Position numbers and translations under genes: made by a program. DNA of 64,000 nucleotides from Quillaja saponaria (Eukaryota; Streptophyta; Magnoliopsida; Fabales; Quillajaceae), in assembly GCA_029379385.1 (NCBI GenBank), contig CM055618.1:16469071-16533070 (forward strand), written 5' to 3'. Below the pieces are notes generated by a model. That model worked only from the letters and a program-made list of their open reading frames with translations, did no database searches and had not been told where the DNA came from. Shown one piece after another: positions 10,006 through 23,682 of the stretch (its first letter is position 1; each line of letters opens with the position of its first letter).

Positions 10006-10836
10006 TCATCCTTGATTGTCTTCATTTTTTGCAGATGAACTGGCAGTATCCTCAGATTTTGATGTATCTTCTGTGTCAAGTATCTTGCCATCTTTTGGCA
10101 CCAAGCAAGGTATCCCATCCTTTATCTAAAAAATAGGAAGCAAGAAGAACATTAAACCCAAACATACAGATACATGCACATAGATAAATTTATATGTAAT
10201 TGTGTGTTTGTTGAAGTGTGAGCATGCACAGATAATTCCAGAAGATTGATATTTTATCAGCCACATCCATGATTGGAAATTCAAAGCAGAGCATTATGAC
10301 AATATCATACCCTGGAAAGTGGAACCTATATAGGACAGTTCAGCTATTAAACAAAAGCTGATTGAAGCTTCCATATGCCCTAGAAATGAAGGAAGATTGG
10401 AAGAGGGTAATTCCAACTGAAGAATGCGAGTAGCAAGCTAGTGTTTCGTGGAAATTAGTACCAAAATTTATAAAATCAATGTGAAGTTCGTTAACTTTTA
10501 CCAAACCCTCCGATTGATTGAACAACTACGTAAGCAAGAAAAAAAAAATAGAATTTTGAAAGAAAGGATTCGGGAATTAGAATTGGTACTCACGGGAAAA
10601 GAAACACCAATGGTGTCACTGATTAAGGAATTCGTTTCCTCGCAGTACCTGCAAAAACAAACCAATATGAAAATAAAATAAAATTATTCAACACGATTTT
10701 CCAGTGAACGACCATTCATTGATTACCTTAACGGTTGCTTGGAAAGAGGGCAGACCAGAAACTCGGAGAGGGTCTTTCCCAATGAGCCGAGCTCCGTCCC
10801 GGCATTTTTCAGAAGCGCTGCGCTCAGTCTCACCAT
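10006..10836 (-). CDS. Trm112/UPF0434 domain protein, PREY-like
   Basis: Three exons on the minus strand, 10727-10836, 10594-10648 and 10006-10125, all with GT/AG borders, give 94 aa. The protein starts MVRLSAALLKNAGTELGSL, then has the family signature FLVCPLSKQPLRY (about 26-38), SLISDTIGVSFPIKDGIPCL (44-63) and VPKDGKIL, followed by a Ser/Asp/Lys-rich tail. This is the short zinc-ribbon-like Trm112 fold of bacterial YcaR and of mitochondrial PREY, which stabilises methyltransferases of complex I and ubiquinone biogenesis in animals. The basic, amphipathic N terminus fits a mitochondrial presequence (inference). Only one Cys of the first zinc pair is visible, as is common in the UPF0434 branch. 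The exon phases close exactly, which supports the model. Confidence 0.85.
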
Positions 10837-11710
10837 TTCATGTACAAAATTTCTTCCTTTAACTTGTTTCTCTATGTACTGGGTTTCCCGGAGATCCCAT
10901 TTGGTGACGCTTTTGGAAACTAGCGGTGAGTAACGTTACATATATACCCCTGCTAATTTCTTAAATGTTCGTTTAGTTGTCTCAAAACGCACAGGTCTTG
11001 TGTGAACGGCACAACACCAAGCTCCAAAATAAATGGATTGGAATTTGTATTCTCTCACCCTCACTGCCACACCATGCAACTCCAAACCCAAAATTGCAAC
11101 TTCCCGTTGTTACCTTCATACTTCCTCTAATTCATTTTTAGCGCTGCAAGAGATACTATTATCAAAGCTACAAAGCCAATTCTAAATAGTGATCTTATGT
11201 TGCTCAGCAAGCAGTCCAGATCATATGAGATTGGAATAGTTCTAGAAAACCATGAATGATGTCAATTTACAAATGATGCCAGCGTATCCAGAAGGCATGC
11301 TATACATTCAGACACCACGAAACCAGGACACACTGCATTTTAACACCTTGAGCTATTCCCAGGAAAAAAAAAAAAAAGATAAAAAGAAGATACGCGCAGA
11401 TGCATAAATTCAACACACCCCTCAATTCGTATTTGTAATTTACTGACGCCAAAGCGACCATGAAGTGCGAGTTACTAATGAAATAGATCACAAAACACCA
11501 ATTGCATAATCAGACAGCCTTGAATTAACAATGAGATTGATAGCAGAATGACACCACTACCAATGCCCACAAGTATATTGCTATTATTTACATTTCAAAT
11601 GCCTCGCAAAATCAAGATGAAGACTCTTGCCATATAAAATTGTGAGACATAGTCAGATAATTAAACTAAGCATAACATAATCCACAATAGCTCATCGTAA
11701 GCTTAATACA
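10837..11710. other. Intergenic, 5' of Trm112-like gene and 3' UTR of SKP1
   Basis: No additional coding sequence was recognised. An ATG at 10839-10841 opens a three-codon minus-strand frame upstream of the Trm112-like start and could act as a tiny uORF. The part next to 11711 should be the 3' UTR of the SKP1 gene. Confidence 0.4.
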
Positions 11711-13189
11711 TCATTCAAATGCCCACTGGTTCTCCCGACGAACCTCCTCTTCTTCCTCTGGAGAAAAGTCATTCTTAATGTTGAATGTCTTGCGGATTTC
11801 CTCTGGAGTCTTCCCCTTGATCATGTCTGCTACAGTCTGGCAGGTGAGGTCCAGCAGGCTCTTGATGTTCAAGTAGTTTGCAGCCTGAAAAAAGAAGATC
11901 GTGCATTAGTTATATAATGGTATAACCACAACTAAATTAAGAACTCAAAAGTACATGACATAAATAATAGCTCCACGAGCGATGCAGAACGCAAGAATTC
12001 ACCATCATGAAATTAGTCTCAATTTACCTGTTGCACCAGTCATAATCTCCTAGGGCCACAAACTAAAAATTATAACCAAATCCGTTATAAAGTATTTATT
12101 GCACGTACAAGGTCCAATATGTTATGGTTGAACTATACAAAATTGCAACGCAGTCACATCTCAACTACTCATATAGTCCTTTTACGCCTATAGATCACAT
12201 ATAGGCATAGCTAATATATAGATGTAAAGTGATCATATGCACTGCATTACTAAGCTATGTCAAGTCCATAGAAGTTCAACACAGACAATAATCAACTTTG
12301 GAAGGAAGGCAAAATAACCAGAATAAGAAATTAGAGCATTAAAAAAACACTGGCATGTGTAATTCTACTTGCAATAACAATAATTCCTCCTTCTATGGCA
12401 TATAGAATATTAGCAATGACCATATTTGTAAAAGACACAACCTTAACAATCAAAAGGCATATTTACAGGAACGAACTTGATGTGTTCTATATTCAGCTAT
12501 TTCAGCTGTTTCTGACTTTGGATGAGCAATATAATCTGAATGATACTTGTATTGAAAATAAATGTTATTTTGTTAATATGTAATAGCATATGACCCTTAA
12601 TCGACTTAACTATATGTAAAGTCATCATTTTAAATTATATATTTTTCCATTCTACTTACACCTTTAGGAACCATAAGTAACCTTTCAGCATGGTTCAGAA
12701 CCATAGTAACTAAGAATGCTTATCTTGTAAAGGCTGTATTTAATAATACTGTAATACAAAACCCTCAACCTACCTTGAGCACAGCACGAAATCGAAAACA
12801 ATACATAAGAATCAGAATAACCCAACTTCCAAAATCAAATTCTTAAACAGCCCAACACACTTGAATCCCGTAAATTGAAATTTTCAATCAAAAGTAATAG
12901 AAGATTAACTAACCAGAATGAGGTCAAACAGAGTAGCCTGGTCAACCTTCACGAAATCAGCATCCCAAGCCTTGAGATCTTCTTCTGAGGTGGATGATTC
13001 TACGTGCTTTTTACAATACTCGATGACCTTGGCTAAGATCTTGCTCGTCACGTTGGGTAGAGGGATACCGTTGTCGGCACAATCGTCCTCCACCATGTGC
13101 TTTATCGTCTGCGACTCAAGCGCCACGGCCTCATCAACTTCGAAGGCCTCTCCATCAGAGCTCTTCAAGGTTATCTTCTTCGACGACAT
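11711..13189 (-). CDS. SKP1: SKP1-like protein, SCF ubiquitin ligase adaptor
   Basis: Two exons, 12914-13189 and 11711-11884, with a canonical intron of about 1 kb, encode 149 aa. SKP1 links cullin 1 to F-box proteins in SCF ubiquitin ligases in nucleus and cytosol. Seen: the N-terminal start [20 protein letters not shown], the BTB/POZ-like SKP1 fold through [20 protein letters not shown], and the C-terminal F-box-binding helices with [20 protein letters not shown] and the invariant end RRENQWAFE. Length is close to Arabidopsis ASK1. It is notable only that an F-box gene lies 44 kb away in the same window; no functional link is implied. Confidence 0.95.
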
Positions 13190-15302
13190 GATCCCAAAAA
13201 GGAGAAGAATCTGAAACCCTAGCTTTTGGTTTTCTCAATAACTTTAGAACGATGGTGAACAAGTTAAAGGTGATAGTCAACTGTGTTACCTCGCATCCAA
13301 TTTATAATGGGATGGGGCGGCGAGGTAGTCCAAGAAACATTAAGCGTAACACGTGGGAATAGTTGATTTAATGAAACTAAAAATATAAACTTTTTAAAAA
13401 TAAAATATAAGAAAAATATGTATTTTAATAATTTTTTTATTTAGATAAATATATTTATAATATTTTTTATATTTTAATATATACTTTTTTTTTTTTTTGA
13501 GTAGAGTATACTCTTATTTTAATCTACATATAAAACTAAAATCTCTTAAATGAATATAAATAAAGTAAAATATTTATTTTTATTATTTAGATATCAAAAA
13601 TATACTTTTGATATAAATATATTTTTTAAAGAACTTGTATAAAAATATATTATTTACTAATTTTAATTTTCAATATCTTTTTTTAAGTATAATCAAATAA
13701 CTTTTTATATTGTTGTACATCACCTTTAAACAACTATAATTAATAAGTATTTGCACTTATAATGTTTTCATACATAATTTACCCGACAAGACCCAATATA
13801 ATTGTTAATTCAAAACTAGATGAATAATGTGTTAACATATCCTTAATAAATTTATCTAATATTTTAACATATTATCCTATCACATCATACATTATTATTC
13901 TCTCATTTCTCTAAAATTACATCACATTACATACCACCCATTAATTAATCCTAGATCACCCCCCAAATTAATTAACTAAAATTTGTTAATCTGTGTACAT
14001 ATCAGCTTCTTTAATTATTTACATTAAGTTTGTATCTCTTCAATTTCATAAGTTTTTCTTTCTTCCCTCTTATTTCTCTCACCTCATTCCCTTCACCTAT
14101 TGAGCACTTCATAATTTTTTTATTCCTTAACTAAAATAATTTTTCTTTATTAGACTCATCCTCAAAAAATGTGGAGATACTCTTAAAAAATAAAAATTCT
14201 CTTTTTACAATTTTGTTTGATATTTTTTAAAATATTTTTTTTCCAAATAGAAAAATCTAAATTTACTCTCAATTTATAAACTTTATTTTCCTATCTTATC
14301 TTATCTTATATTTTTATTTATTTATAATGATAGAGTGGGTAATTTTTGTCATTTAGTGAAAGAACTTATTTAATATAATTTTGTTTATATATAACTTTTT
14401 TCCGTTAAGTAGATAATTCATAAAATAATATAAATTTAGCTTAATTGATAAAATACAATGATTTATTATTATATATTTGTAATTAAATATTAATATTTAT
14501 TTATTTTGTATGAATTATATTTTCTATTTATTATTTTATTTATTTAATAATTTATTTTGTGATATGACTGTTATTTTGTTATTTTATTGAACTAATTATA
14601 TAAAAATAAGAATGATAAATTTTACTCCTAGGTGAATTTGACCATTGCTACTTCTATGAAATAGAATAACCACAGTAGAAGAATCAAAATAAAATAAGTA
14701 TTCTGAATTTAAAAATATATCAAATAAAAAAATGATCATTATAATTATATATAAAATAGAATAATCATTCATACTTATCAAACTAACCCTTAATTTTATT
14801 TTATAATATATTCCAGACACTTATGTATTTTTTGTGCATGCAATTATGACATGACGCAACATCATTTGTATGTATAATTATATATAAGTATCATGTTGTT
14901 AATGTCGAGACAAAGAAAAAACCTCTACCTAGATTATGTATTAATGTGATTATATTGACAATAAGATTTTATTTTTTCTTTCAAGATATTGGTGGAAATT
15001 AAAATAATTTCAATATTATCTACTTGATATTTGTAGTAAATCAAAATTGAAAAGAGAGTATTAGTTAATAAGGATTACAAAATGTTATCTATGTAGTGGA
15101 TTAGTATAATACTATTGAGCCTATCAATTTTTACTTCAATTGATAAGGCATAACGGTTAGAGAAGTCGAAATTTTAAAGGGTGATTACAAAGGGAGATTT
15201 GGAAGTGTAGGCTAGAATCATCCTTTGTATAAAAAGAAAAAAATATAATACAAGTTTAGATTAGGGTGGTTAATCTACTCATTGAACTTGGAATAAAGAA
15301 AA
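13190..15302. other. AT-rich intergenic DNA
   Basis: The first about 130 bases are the SKP1 leader and promoter. The rest is extremely AT-rich with no coding potential that I can support. Confidence 0.5.
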
Positions 15303-16325
15303 GAACAAATTATACTCTCTGTATTAAGTTTATTAAAATAATATTAAGATAAACAATGTGGAGAAATCAACACTCTCTTTTTGTGATGATCAATAGTTAA
15401 TGATATTAAAAAATTATGATTTTATATTCAAAATACTAAAAAGCAATATTTTTAGTTCTATTTATTGGAATGATTTATAAGTTAATAATTTTTACATTAT
15501 ATTAATCTCAATTGTTTTAATTTTGAAATCTAAGAAAATTAGCATGTATAAGTAAAACCAAGCTTGAATATTAAATGAAATAAAATTAAAATTTTCTTTC
15601 TTTTTTTAATTTCTAATATTGATGATTTGAAGCTATTAATTTATATGAATTTATAAGATAAGTTCAAGCACCAGTAGAAAATATAAAATAATTTGTATTC
15701 ATGAAAATAATATAGACATTTCTAATTATTAAAAAAGAAAATGTAAAAGAAGATGATGAAAATATCTTATTGTTTTTTTTAATTATTCTTTTATTAATGA
15801 TTATTTCATCCATTTATTAATTTTCAAATTTCATGTTATCTATTTAAAAAATAGTAAATTTAAAGAATAAGACTTATTTGAAACTAATTTTAATAGTATA
15901 ATTCATTTTTCTTGTAAAGTTATAGTATGACTTACTAATTTTTAATATTACTCTTAAATTATATTTTTCTCTTTGAAAATAGGCTAAGAAAAACTTAATT
16001 CTACTTATAGGTGTGTGAAATATATATATATTTTAGTACAAAACATAAATTAAATATATTATTATTAAGAAGAAGAAAAACTAATAGTAGATCACCACAA
16101 ATAAAAGAAAATATCTAGCACTCATTTGAATAGAAAAAATAAAAATAATTTTTTAGTTTTACCAAATTTATTTCCTTACACTTTTAAATTTTCATCCCTT
16201 TTTGCGGAGAAGTATCAAATTTTTCAAAATTTTTATCAGTTCATAGAAATGTATTAATTTTCTCAAATTATAAACCTTAGTATCATTTTAGTAAATCTTA
16301 AAATAATAATGATTATAATTTGCAT
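15303..16325. mobile_element. Diverged MITE, second copy of the family at 53984-55092
   Basis: The left end (caaattatactctctgtatt then aagtttattaaaataatatt) is similar to the left inverted repeat of the element at 53984. The right end (to about 16325), read as its complement, begins gcaaattataatc and matches the left end over roughly 70 bases with gaps. The total length (about 1.0 kb) is close to the other copy. No protein frame. A clear target duplication is not visible, so it is older or its borders are approximate. Confidence 0.5.
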
Positions 16326-16772
16326 TGAATTAAAATCTCCAAGAAAGAATATGATAATTGATAAAGACGGTAAGTTTTGAAGTAGTTCCAAAGATCTGAA
16401 ATTATGTCTTCACAAGAGATATGAGATTTATAAAAATAATAATGGCCAATCTGCAACCTATATTTCACAGCCTCCCATGACAAAATAAAAAACTAACAAA
16501 TATGATGTCAATTATTTTTACAAAAAAGAAAAGGAATGAGTTGGGAATAAGAATCCAATGGTACATAGCACGGACTAAGCAATCCACTAAAAAAACACTA
16601 AACCAGTCAACTTAGTTTATGATACACCATTTTCGAAATCTGGAAGATACACAAAACTACTTTGTACATTACAGATGAGAAATAGAAAGTTTCCTATAAC
16701 AGTGGCAACTAGCCATTACCTATGTATTATATCTGAATCACGAAACAACCAACCAATAATTTCATCTTGTTA

Positions 16773-19700
16773 CTAAGATTCCATGTATTGTGAGGATGGG
16801 GGGCTTGTCTTTGTCTTCTCAGGACCTGCAACATGATTTTATATCAAAATTTTGCCTCTTTTACGAAAGCATCAGTTAGCCAAAATCAGTTCAGTAGAGA
16901 CTCGATAAAATTTTAGCTCACAAACAAATTCACCGTCTCCACAAGTGTTGAAAATGAAAGAGATATGGAAGAATGAGGTAAATACAAGGGAGAGAGGTTT
17001 GCCAAGTTTCTTGAAATTCCTTTAATCAATTATTGATGGGCCAAATAATAGTCTCACGTATAAGAGTGCCATGGTATTCATAAAATATTAAGCGGATTAA
17101 GCAAGCTGAAAGGAACAAGGACCTACCACAAACCCCACGTATCTCCACTTCTCTCCATTCTTGGACAAGGGCACAACAGCAGCACATCAAATGAGAGAGG
17201 AAATCGTCGACCAAGCCTCCCTGAAAGTACAAACAAACAGGAAGGGGATTAGATATTAACCATAGAACACATTACATCTATACTATATTTAAATATAAAA
17301 AGCACGAAATAAGGGCGAGAAGGTGATAATCCTAGTTGGTTCTCAGAGGAATGTGTTATATGGGAGTAAGCATTACCGTGATATTCAGCATCTTCCGCAG
17401 TTTCCTTCTAATGCAGCAAGTATAACAACAGCAAGACAAAATTAACGAATAAGCCATCAACTCATTACATGCTTCTGATTCAGCTGAAAAAAGAAAGTAG
17501 AAATCGAAATTATGATCCCTCCATGGCCGAATAGCAGAGAACATCAAAGTTTCCATTTTCCTTGATAGGAACAAATTAGGTTAGATCACAACATCAAGCA
17601 TAATTGGGTTATTTTTAAAATTATTGCATTAACATCTCATCTGTTGAGTCTACAATCAATCAATAGCGCAAAAAAGAAAAGTCTATAACTGAAACAAAAA
17701 GTTAGTATATTTTTTTTTACTTAAGAAGTGTAAACAGTTATTACAAACAGCACTCTTGGACTTCGTTCCATTTTTATGATTAAATCTTCAGGTCTTGGTG
17801 AAGCAATGCCCTCCTCAATGTTAAGGAAGACTTTGAGCAATGGGCACAGACAATATGAATGCTAGATACTTAGCAGACATCAGGTAGTTCAAGCTAACTT
17901 ACATATATGCCTGTTAGATGCAACAGTAGCTATCTTCGAAAACGTCCCGCAAGGACAGAAGAAAGTCTTTAGACCTGCAAACCAAATGATCTGATTAGGA
18001 TGCATGATAAATATTGGTAATTACACGTCTTATAAGCTTGATATGAGCGATATTCCATTACCATTAGTGCATTACAGGGGATTTCTAAGTTTTAGTGAAG
18101 AGACCCTTTCCAGAACCATGTTAGTCTTTAGCATGCAAAGTAAAAGGAGAAAGAAATTAAGCCCCCAAGAGGTACTTCTGCTCTACATAATTTTGGGAAG
18201 AAACAAATACAAATAAGTGCATTTTCACTTGGACATCATGCATGCTACCTTCTATTCCTATGTTCAAATCTTATACTTTCTTCTGTTTCCCTTCTTCCAT
18301 TTGAGGCCCTGTGATTCATCTAATAATTGCCAAACCCATCTTCTCAAGAAAATCTCTCCAGACACCACAAATTTGCAGAAACTAAAATTTGGTGAACATG
18401 GAATAATCTAAATTGTACTTTCAACTATAAAAATCTTACATTTTCAAATGACCTACCCTCAGAAAGAACACCATCATAGTATAAATTACAGGTGTTCTTG
18501 CATCATATGTAAGCCAATTGCAACAGACTGTAAAGGGCTTAGTGTTGCTGCCACTGACAGACCAGGAAGCATGCTAATGTAAGACATGCAAGTCCTAGAG
18601 GCACATTGTTAGTTTCAGCTAGAACATATCAACTACAATGAAACTATCTGGCTGATCATGTTACTCGTATAAGAACACTGAAGGGACAATATGCTAACAG
18701 AACGTTTCTATTATCATTGCAGAGTTTCAACGGCTTGAGAGAACATACACAGAGAAGGTTCGGAACAACAACCAAGTAAATCGGTGTGCCACTCCTCATG
18801 CTGATATGAACCTTTAGTTGACATCATCTCCTTTCCTGACACTGACGATGTGTTTCTGCCAGATATAAGTGCAATAAATTCAGAGTCAACATTAGTTCAC
18901 AGCACATAAGTTAACAGTCTTTCTGAAAAGTAGTGGTATGATGACATTATAAAGACAACTCTACAGTGTAGTGCATGCAGTTTTGATAAAAAAAATAAAT
19001 AAATTCCCTTATAGATATCAGAAGTATCTGCAAGGCTCAACACTCACATAAGAATTGTTATCATTACTTGCAGTAGATGTTATTACAGGATCCAAATTCA
19101 TACAGAATAAAGTTGAGAAGGGAAAATTAAGGAGGTTACCTTGAAGTACTTTTTTTGTGGTAGCTTTTCTCAGATGAATCATCTTTATCGGCATTAGAGT
19201 AAATATAATCTGTTTTCTTGAGATCTTTTTCGGGTGAACACTTCTCTGGACGAGAAAATGCCGCAGATTCTGTGACTTCTAGTAAATGTTGAATCACTTC
19301 ACATTGACTCATATCCATATTTGCTTGTGATCTTTGCAGCTCAAGTTGAAGCTTTTCATTTTCTTTCTTAAGTGCTTTATCAAAAGGCAAGTTTGGGTAA
19401 GAACATGAAAGAGTTTTCTTAAGTACCACAGTATCATTTAATGGTTCAGGTTTTAAAATCACATCCTGCATCTTTCTGTCCTCATCATCCAATGTGTACT
19501 CACGTTGATCCATTTCAATAACTTCAAGTCTCTCCTGCAGAATTGAAAGAAGCAGGAATTTCAAAACCTTAATCAGGCTTATAAGCAGATATGCAATTGA
19601 GAAAATTACAGTCACTAAATAAATTACCTCTAGTTGTGGAACAGAAAGCAGATTATGATTAATTTAGATGCATGGAATGGAAATTATAATTGCATGAATA

Positions 19701-21083
19701 TATCAACGAATTTATAATGAATAGGGGCAATTATATGGCATGAGAGGATCAACAGAAGTGGCCAGTCAAACAAGAATGTAATGCAAAACTTTAGGCAGCT
19801 CCCATATTGCTCCGATTACTCACCCATTTCTGAGACTTCATAATTACTTTTATACCCTCATCTGTTTCAAGATATGTCTTAGGGAGGATGCCTACCGAGC
19901 TAGTAGTATTCCATAAAGTAGGTCATGCCCTCAATTTTAAAGAAAGGTGAAAGGCTTTTAACCTGAAACCAAAGCTATTTCAGCTTATAATACTTATCAG
20001 AATACTAAGGCAAGAACCGAGTGATACTTTTTCCTCGACCATCTTTTTTAACTTTTATTCATTGAAACGTTAAATGTGACTCTATAACCAATCAAGGAAG
20101 AAGAAGCACCCAGCCCATTAGCAGAAATATGCACGGTTTAGGACAACCTGACTTCCACCACCAAATTCCTACCTAAAGGAACTGGAATGCTATATTTACT
20201 CCCTCTGATGAAGCAGTGGTTCTCATTTCAACATTTGATAGGAAATCCTTGTTGTAATAGACTTCTCAAGGACCCACCAAAGTTAATCCTATGGTAGGAA
20301 AAAAAAAAATTAAGAAATAGTTGAAACTACATTAAGTTATGAGTCATCTGCCCTATCTGTTTCCCAAGGGGCTTACCTCAGTCCCCTTGATGAGACTTTA
20401 AATGTGAAGATAAGATCATCCGCATAGAGAAGCCAGAATAAATTGTAATAAATACATGGAAGATAACCAAAAGACGAGTACTTTAATCAATGTAAGACTT
20501 CAAGTGGGATCAAAAGCTCTATGATAATTGATAAGTAACAGTATCCATTTAGGCATCCAATAAATCAATAGAAAGAAAAGTAACAAGAACAAATCTGTCT
20601 TTTTGCTGGTAAGAACCCCATTTCTAACTGAGACAAAAACTAATAATAACCAAAATGAAGAATAATAGATACCCTGACTCGAGCATTGTCCACAAGAGTA
20701 ATGAGAGGGACGAGCCGTAAATATCTATCAATTTCATTTTGAGCCTTCCTGAACTGGTAAACAATGTTCCAACCCATGGCCAGCAAATAGAGATAGCTCC
20801 TATCCTGGCAACTATTGACCAAAATGTAAGACCTTCTCAGTGACTCTTCCAGCTGCTCTAAAGGCTCCCGAGTTTCTGGGTACTTCCTAAGCTCTGAGAT
20901 CTTGAGCTGCTCTAGCAAGTTCCCAATTAACTTCAAATGCAGCGCAAACTGTCTGCAGTTCCTCTTGTGCATCCGTGCTGTACTTGCAGCTTTCACAATC
21001 ATCCCAATTAGCCGAACTGCATCCAGGCCTGTGAGCTGGGCAACATTTGCAATCTCCCCAAAATTATCCCATGAAGATGCCAT
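16773..21083 (-). CDS. MCA1: MCA-type mechanosensitive calcium channel
   Basis: Seven exons: 20673-21083, 19140-19534, 18749-18855, 17903-17974, 17377-17483, 17127-17220 and 16773-16825. Every junction is GT/AG and in phase, giving 412 aa. MCA proteins are plant-specific plasma-membrane Ca2+-permeable mechanosensitive channels. Seen: an N-terminal membrane segment with the essential acidic residue (Asp21 in QLTGLDAVRLIG), the ARPK-type region to about residue 137, an EF-hand-like stretch (DQREYTLDDEDRK), a coiled coil (KALKKENEKLQLELQRSQ) and the C-terminal PLAC8 cysteine-rich domain (FFCPCGTFSKIA, LILSCCCYTCCIRRKLRK, HLMCCCCALVQE), ending SPPSSQYMES. Length matches Arabidopsis MCA1 (421 aa). 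The start is at ATG 21083. The leader extends upstream, probably with 5' UTR introns, to the CT repeat near 22158. Confidence 0.95.
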
Positions 21084-22157
21084 ATTCACCTTGCAATCAA
21101 CCTAAATCCTCACTATATTAGCTCACAGTTCAAGACTCCAAAAAGCATTTTTCTCATTTTACTTCAAACTGAATCCAAGTGGCCAAATCTTAAGTCAAAG
21201 GAAGAGATGCAACCAAATTATCCAGAAAAGCAAATAAAAAAATAAAATAAAAAATTAGTGGAGTACATAGGTTTTGGGTCCTGTTACCTTTGTCTAATCC
21301 AATTGAATCAACATGATGCTTCTATCAAGTTCCTCTGCTTTCATTGTTGAAGAAGCAAAGCTGATTCAAGCCTCTAATCTAAAGAGTCTGAGGATTCAAG
21401 CTGGATCAAGTCCTCCTCAGAACGAAGTTCACTGAAATGGCATTGTCTTCCGAGATCTTCAACGTTCAGAGAAGTGAAACACCAGAGAGCAGCAAAATTC
21501 AGTCAATAAATAAATAAAAAGGAAAGCAGAAAATAAAAACTGAAATAACAAAATCCAAAGGATTATCCATGACGACTCTTGACTACCTTTTCAACGCAAA
21601 AAAAGGTTTGAAAAAGAAGAAGAAGCAGAGATCATTCTGAATATCTTCACGAACAATTAGCAACCGATTGAAAAAAAAATTAAATTTAATAAATGAATTG
21701 TTCATTAAAGAAATTCACACTGACTACTATACTTGATAGTTAGAAAAATTCTGGAAGTAGCAGAGCCGCCGTCAACTCACCATTTTCGCCGCAATCTCCA
21801 GGTCCGATCCACTAAAACGAAAGGGCTATGGATTTTAAACTGCTAAACCTGTAACAGTACTCAACCAGTCAATCTTCAGAATCACAATGCAGAAGAGAAA
21901 TTTCTTTTGGTCAAACAAAATGCAAATACCGGTGAGAATCACTAACCTATTCCACCAAAATCTAGGGTTAATTTCTTTTGTTTGGATTCAAAGAAAATGA
22001 GTATATAATATTTACAGAAGCAGCACCAAAATCCGAGAAAAAGAAGAGTATTGAATTCAGGTAGTGACAGACATTGCTTTGCGGCAACGAGCTTCTTCTT
22101 CTGCTTGTAGTTTTGGACGATTTGTGCAGAGGAAGCTCCTGTTCAAGGCCTACACTT

Positions 22158-22182
22158 CCTCTCTCTCTCTCTCTCTCTCTCT
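22158..22182. repeat. CT/GA microsatellite in the MCA leader/promoter
   Basis: An uninterrupted (CT)n run on the plus strand, therefore GA on the sense strand of MCA. A similar GA run precedes VPS35 (52405-52430). GA repeats near plant transcription starts often bind BPC/GAGA factors; that role is inferred here. Confidence 0.8.
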
Positions 22183-22483
22183 TTCGCTGTTATCGATGGT
22201 AGTTTCGGTGTTGTTTGTCTGTGCCAGATAAAGAGATTGGACTCAAAAGTGCTTCCAATCACGTAACAAACCAGACAAACATTTAGTGGTGGCTTGCGCA
22301 AGTACTTAAAAGCCCTTGTTGTATTTTCATATTTACGATAGTGCCATCGTCTTCACGGGCTGAAATAACACCGTAACGGCGTAATTCTTACAGGTTGACT
22401 GTCACTGTCCGCTCGACACTATTAAGTAGACCAGCTGGCAATTGGTAGTTCCTTACGAAGCTTAAGCAGCTTTGCTGGGTGCG

Positions 22484-22556
22484 ATGCCACATGGGTCACG
22501 TTTTGGTGCTCATTAAATGTGTTTAAGCTCTTTCTCTAGATGGGAAATTAATTTTC
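22484..22556. repeat. Dispersed direct repeat, copy 1
   Basis: Begins ATGCCACATGGGTCACGTTT. It is nearly identical to 23611-23682 (same orientation, about two differences). Similarity resumes after the block (GGGAAATAATAGAAATATG at 22559 against GGGAAATAGTAAAAATATG at 23731), so copy 2 carries an extra insert of about 45 bases. Confidence 0.85.
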
Positions 22557-23610
22557 ATGGGAAATAATAGAAATATGCAAATAGTTGGAAATTTTTATAA
22601 CCCAAAATAAAATTTTTATTTTTACAATCTGGTAAATGTTTAGTAGATTTATTTTTGAATGTGTCTCGGTAACTCATTTGTTTTAGTTAGTCCCTTAGAC
22701 AAGTAAATTAGTTTATATAATAGTTACTAAAATAAAAAGGACTACAAGTCTTTAATTTGAAGTAAAATTTGAATGCCTTAATTTTATGTATAAATTTTTT
22801 TATCATGTTTAAAATGACTCTTGATAATTAATCAAAATTTAAATAAAATCAATTTTTTAGATGATTCCACGAGTAAGCCATATAATATGAGAGTGTAAAC
22901 TTTTATAAACTCCATTTGAAGAATAATATAAGATTAACTAATATAAACTTATATAATATATTGTTATCATGTTGCCTTATTATTATTATTTTTTTATATA
23001 ATATAATATTGTGTGGCATAATAAAAGAGATAATTAATAATATAAGTATAAATTATTATGTTATTTTTGAATACTATATTAAAATTAATTAAATAATTTT
23101 ATAATATCATATTATTTTTATACGATAAATTAAACAAGGTCAAAATCTAAATATTAATAAATAATAGATTTATCTCCTCAAATCTCTTTCGGCAATTCAA
23201 AGAAAAAAGAGTTGCATATTGCAAGCATTAGAATATATTAAACTAAACTTAACTAACTTTTTTGTTAAAAGCATTTTTTTTTAGAATTATAAACGTTGGT
23301 CTTAATTATGGATTTTTTTTTTTATGGGGTTTGATTTTATTAAGTTTAATTTATAGTAAAGCACACTTAACTTTACAAGTTAATAATTTTTTACAATGTC
23401 AATAATTCCGAATTAGTAAAAAAACTAGTAAAAGTAATCACTAAGTTTTAAATAATATTAGATTTACAGTTAGAAAGCGTGGAATGTCAGTAAAATAAAA
23501 TAATAATAAAAAAAAAAAAGAAGGAGGAAACTTGGATAAGATGAATAATAATAATACTAATAGTAGGAAGAAGAAGAAGGAGGGAACTTGTATAAGGATG
23601 GGCACATTAA

Positions 23611-23682
23611 ATGCCACATGGGTCACGTTTTGGTGCTCATTAAATGTGTTAAGCTCTTTCTCTAGATGCGAAATTAATTTTC
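23611..23682. repeat. Dispersed direct repeat, copy 2
   Basis: Second copy of the segment at 22484-22556, about 1.1 kb away. It is flanked by the AGGAGGAAACTTGGATAAG-type motifs. Confidence 0.85.

Noticed and set aside
10448..10681. Plus-strand frame with a coiled-coil-like sequence
   Set aside because: Antisense to exon 2 of the Trm112-like gene, whose exon phases close exactly.
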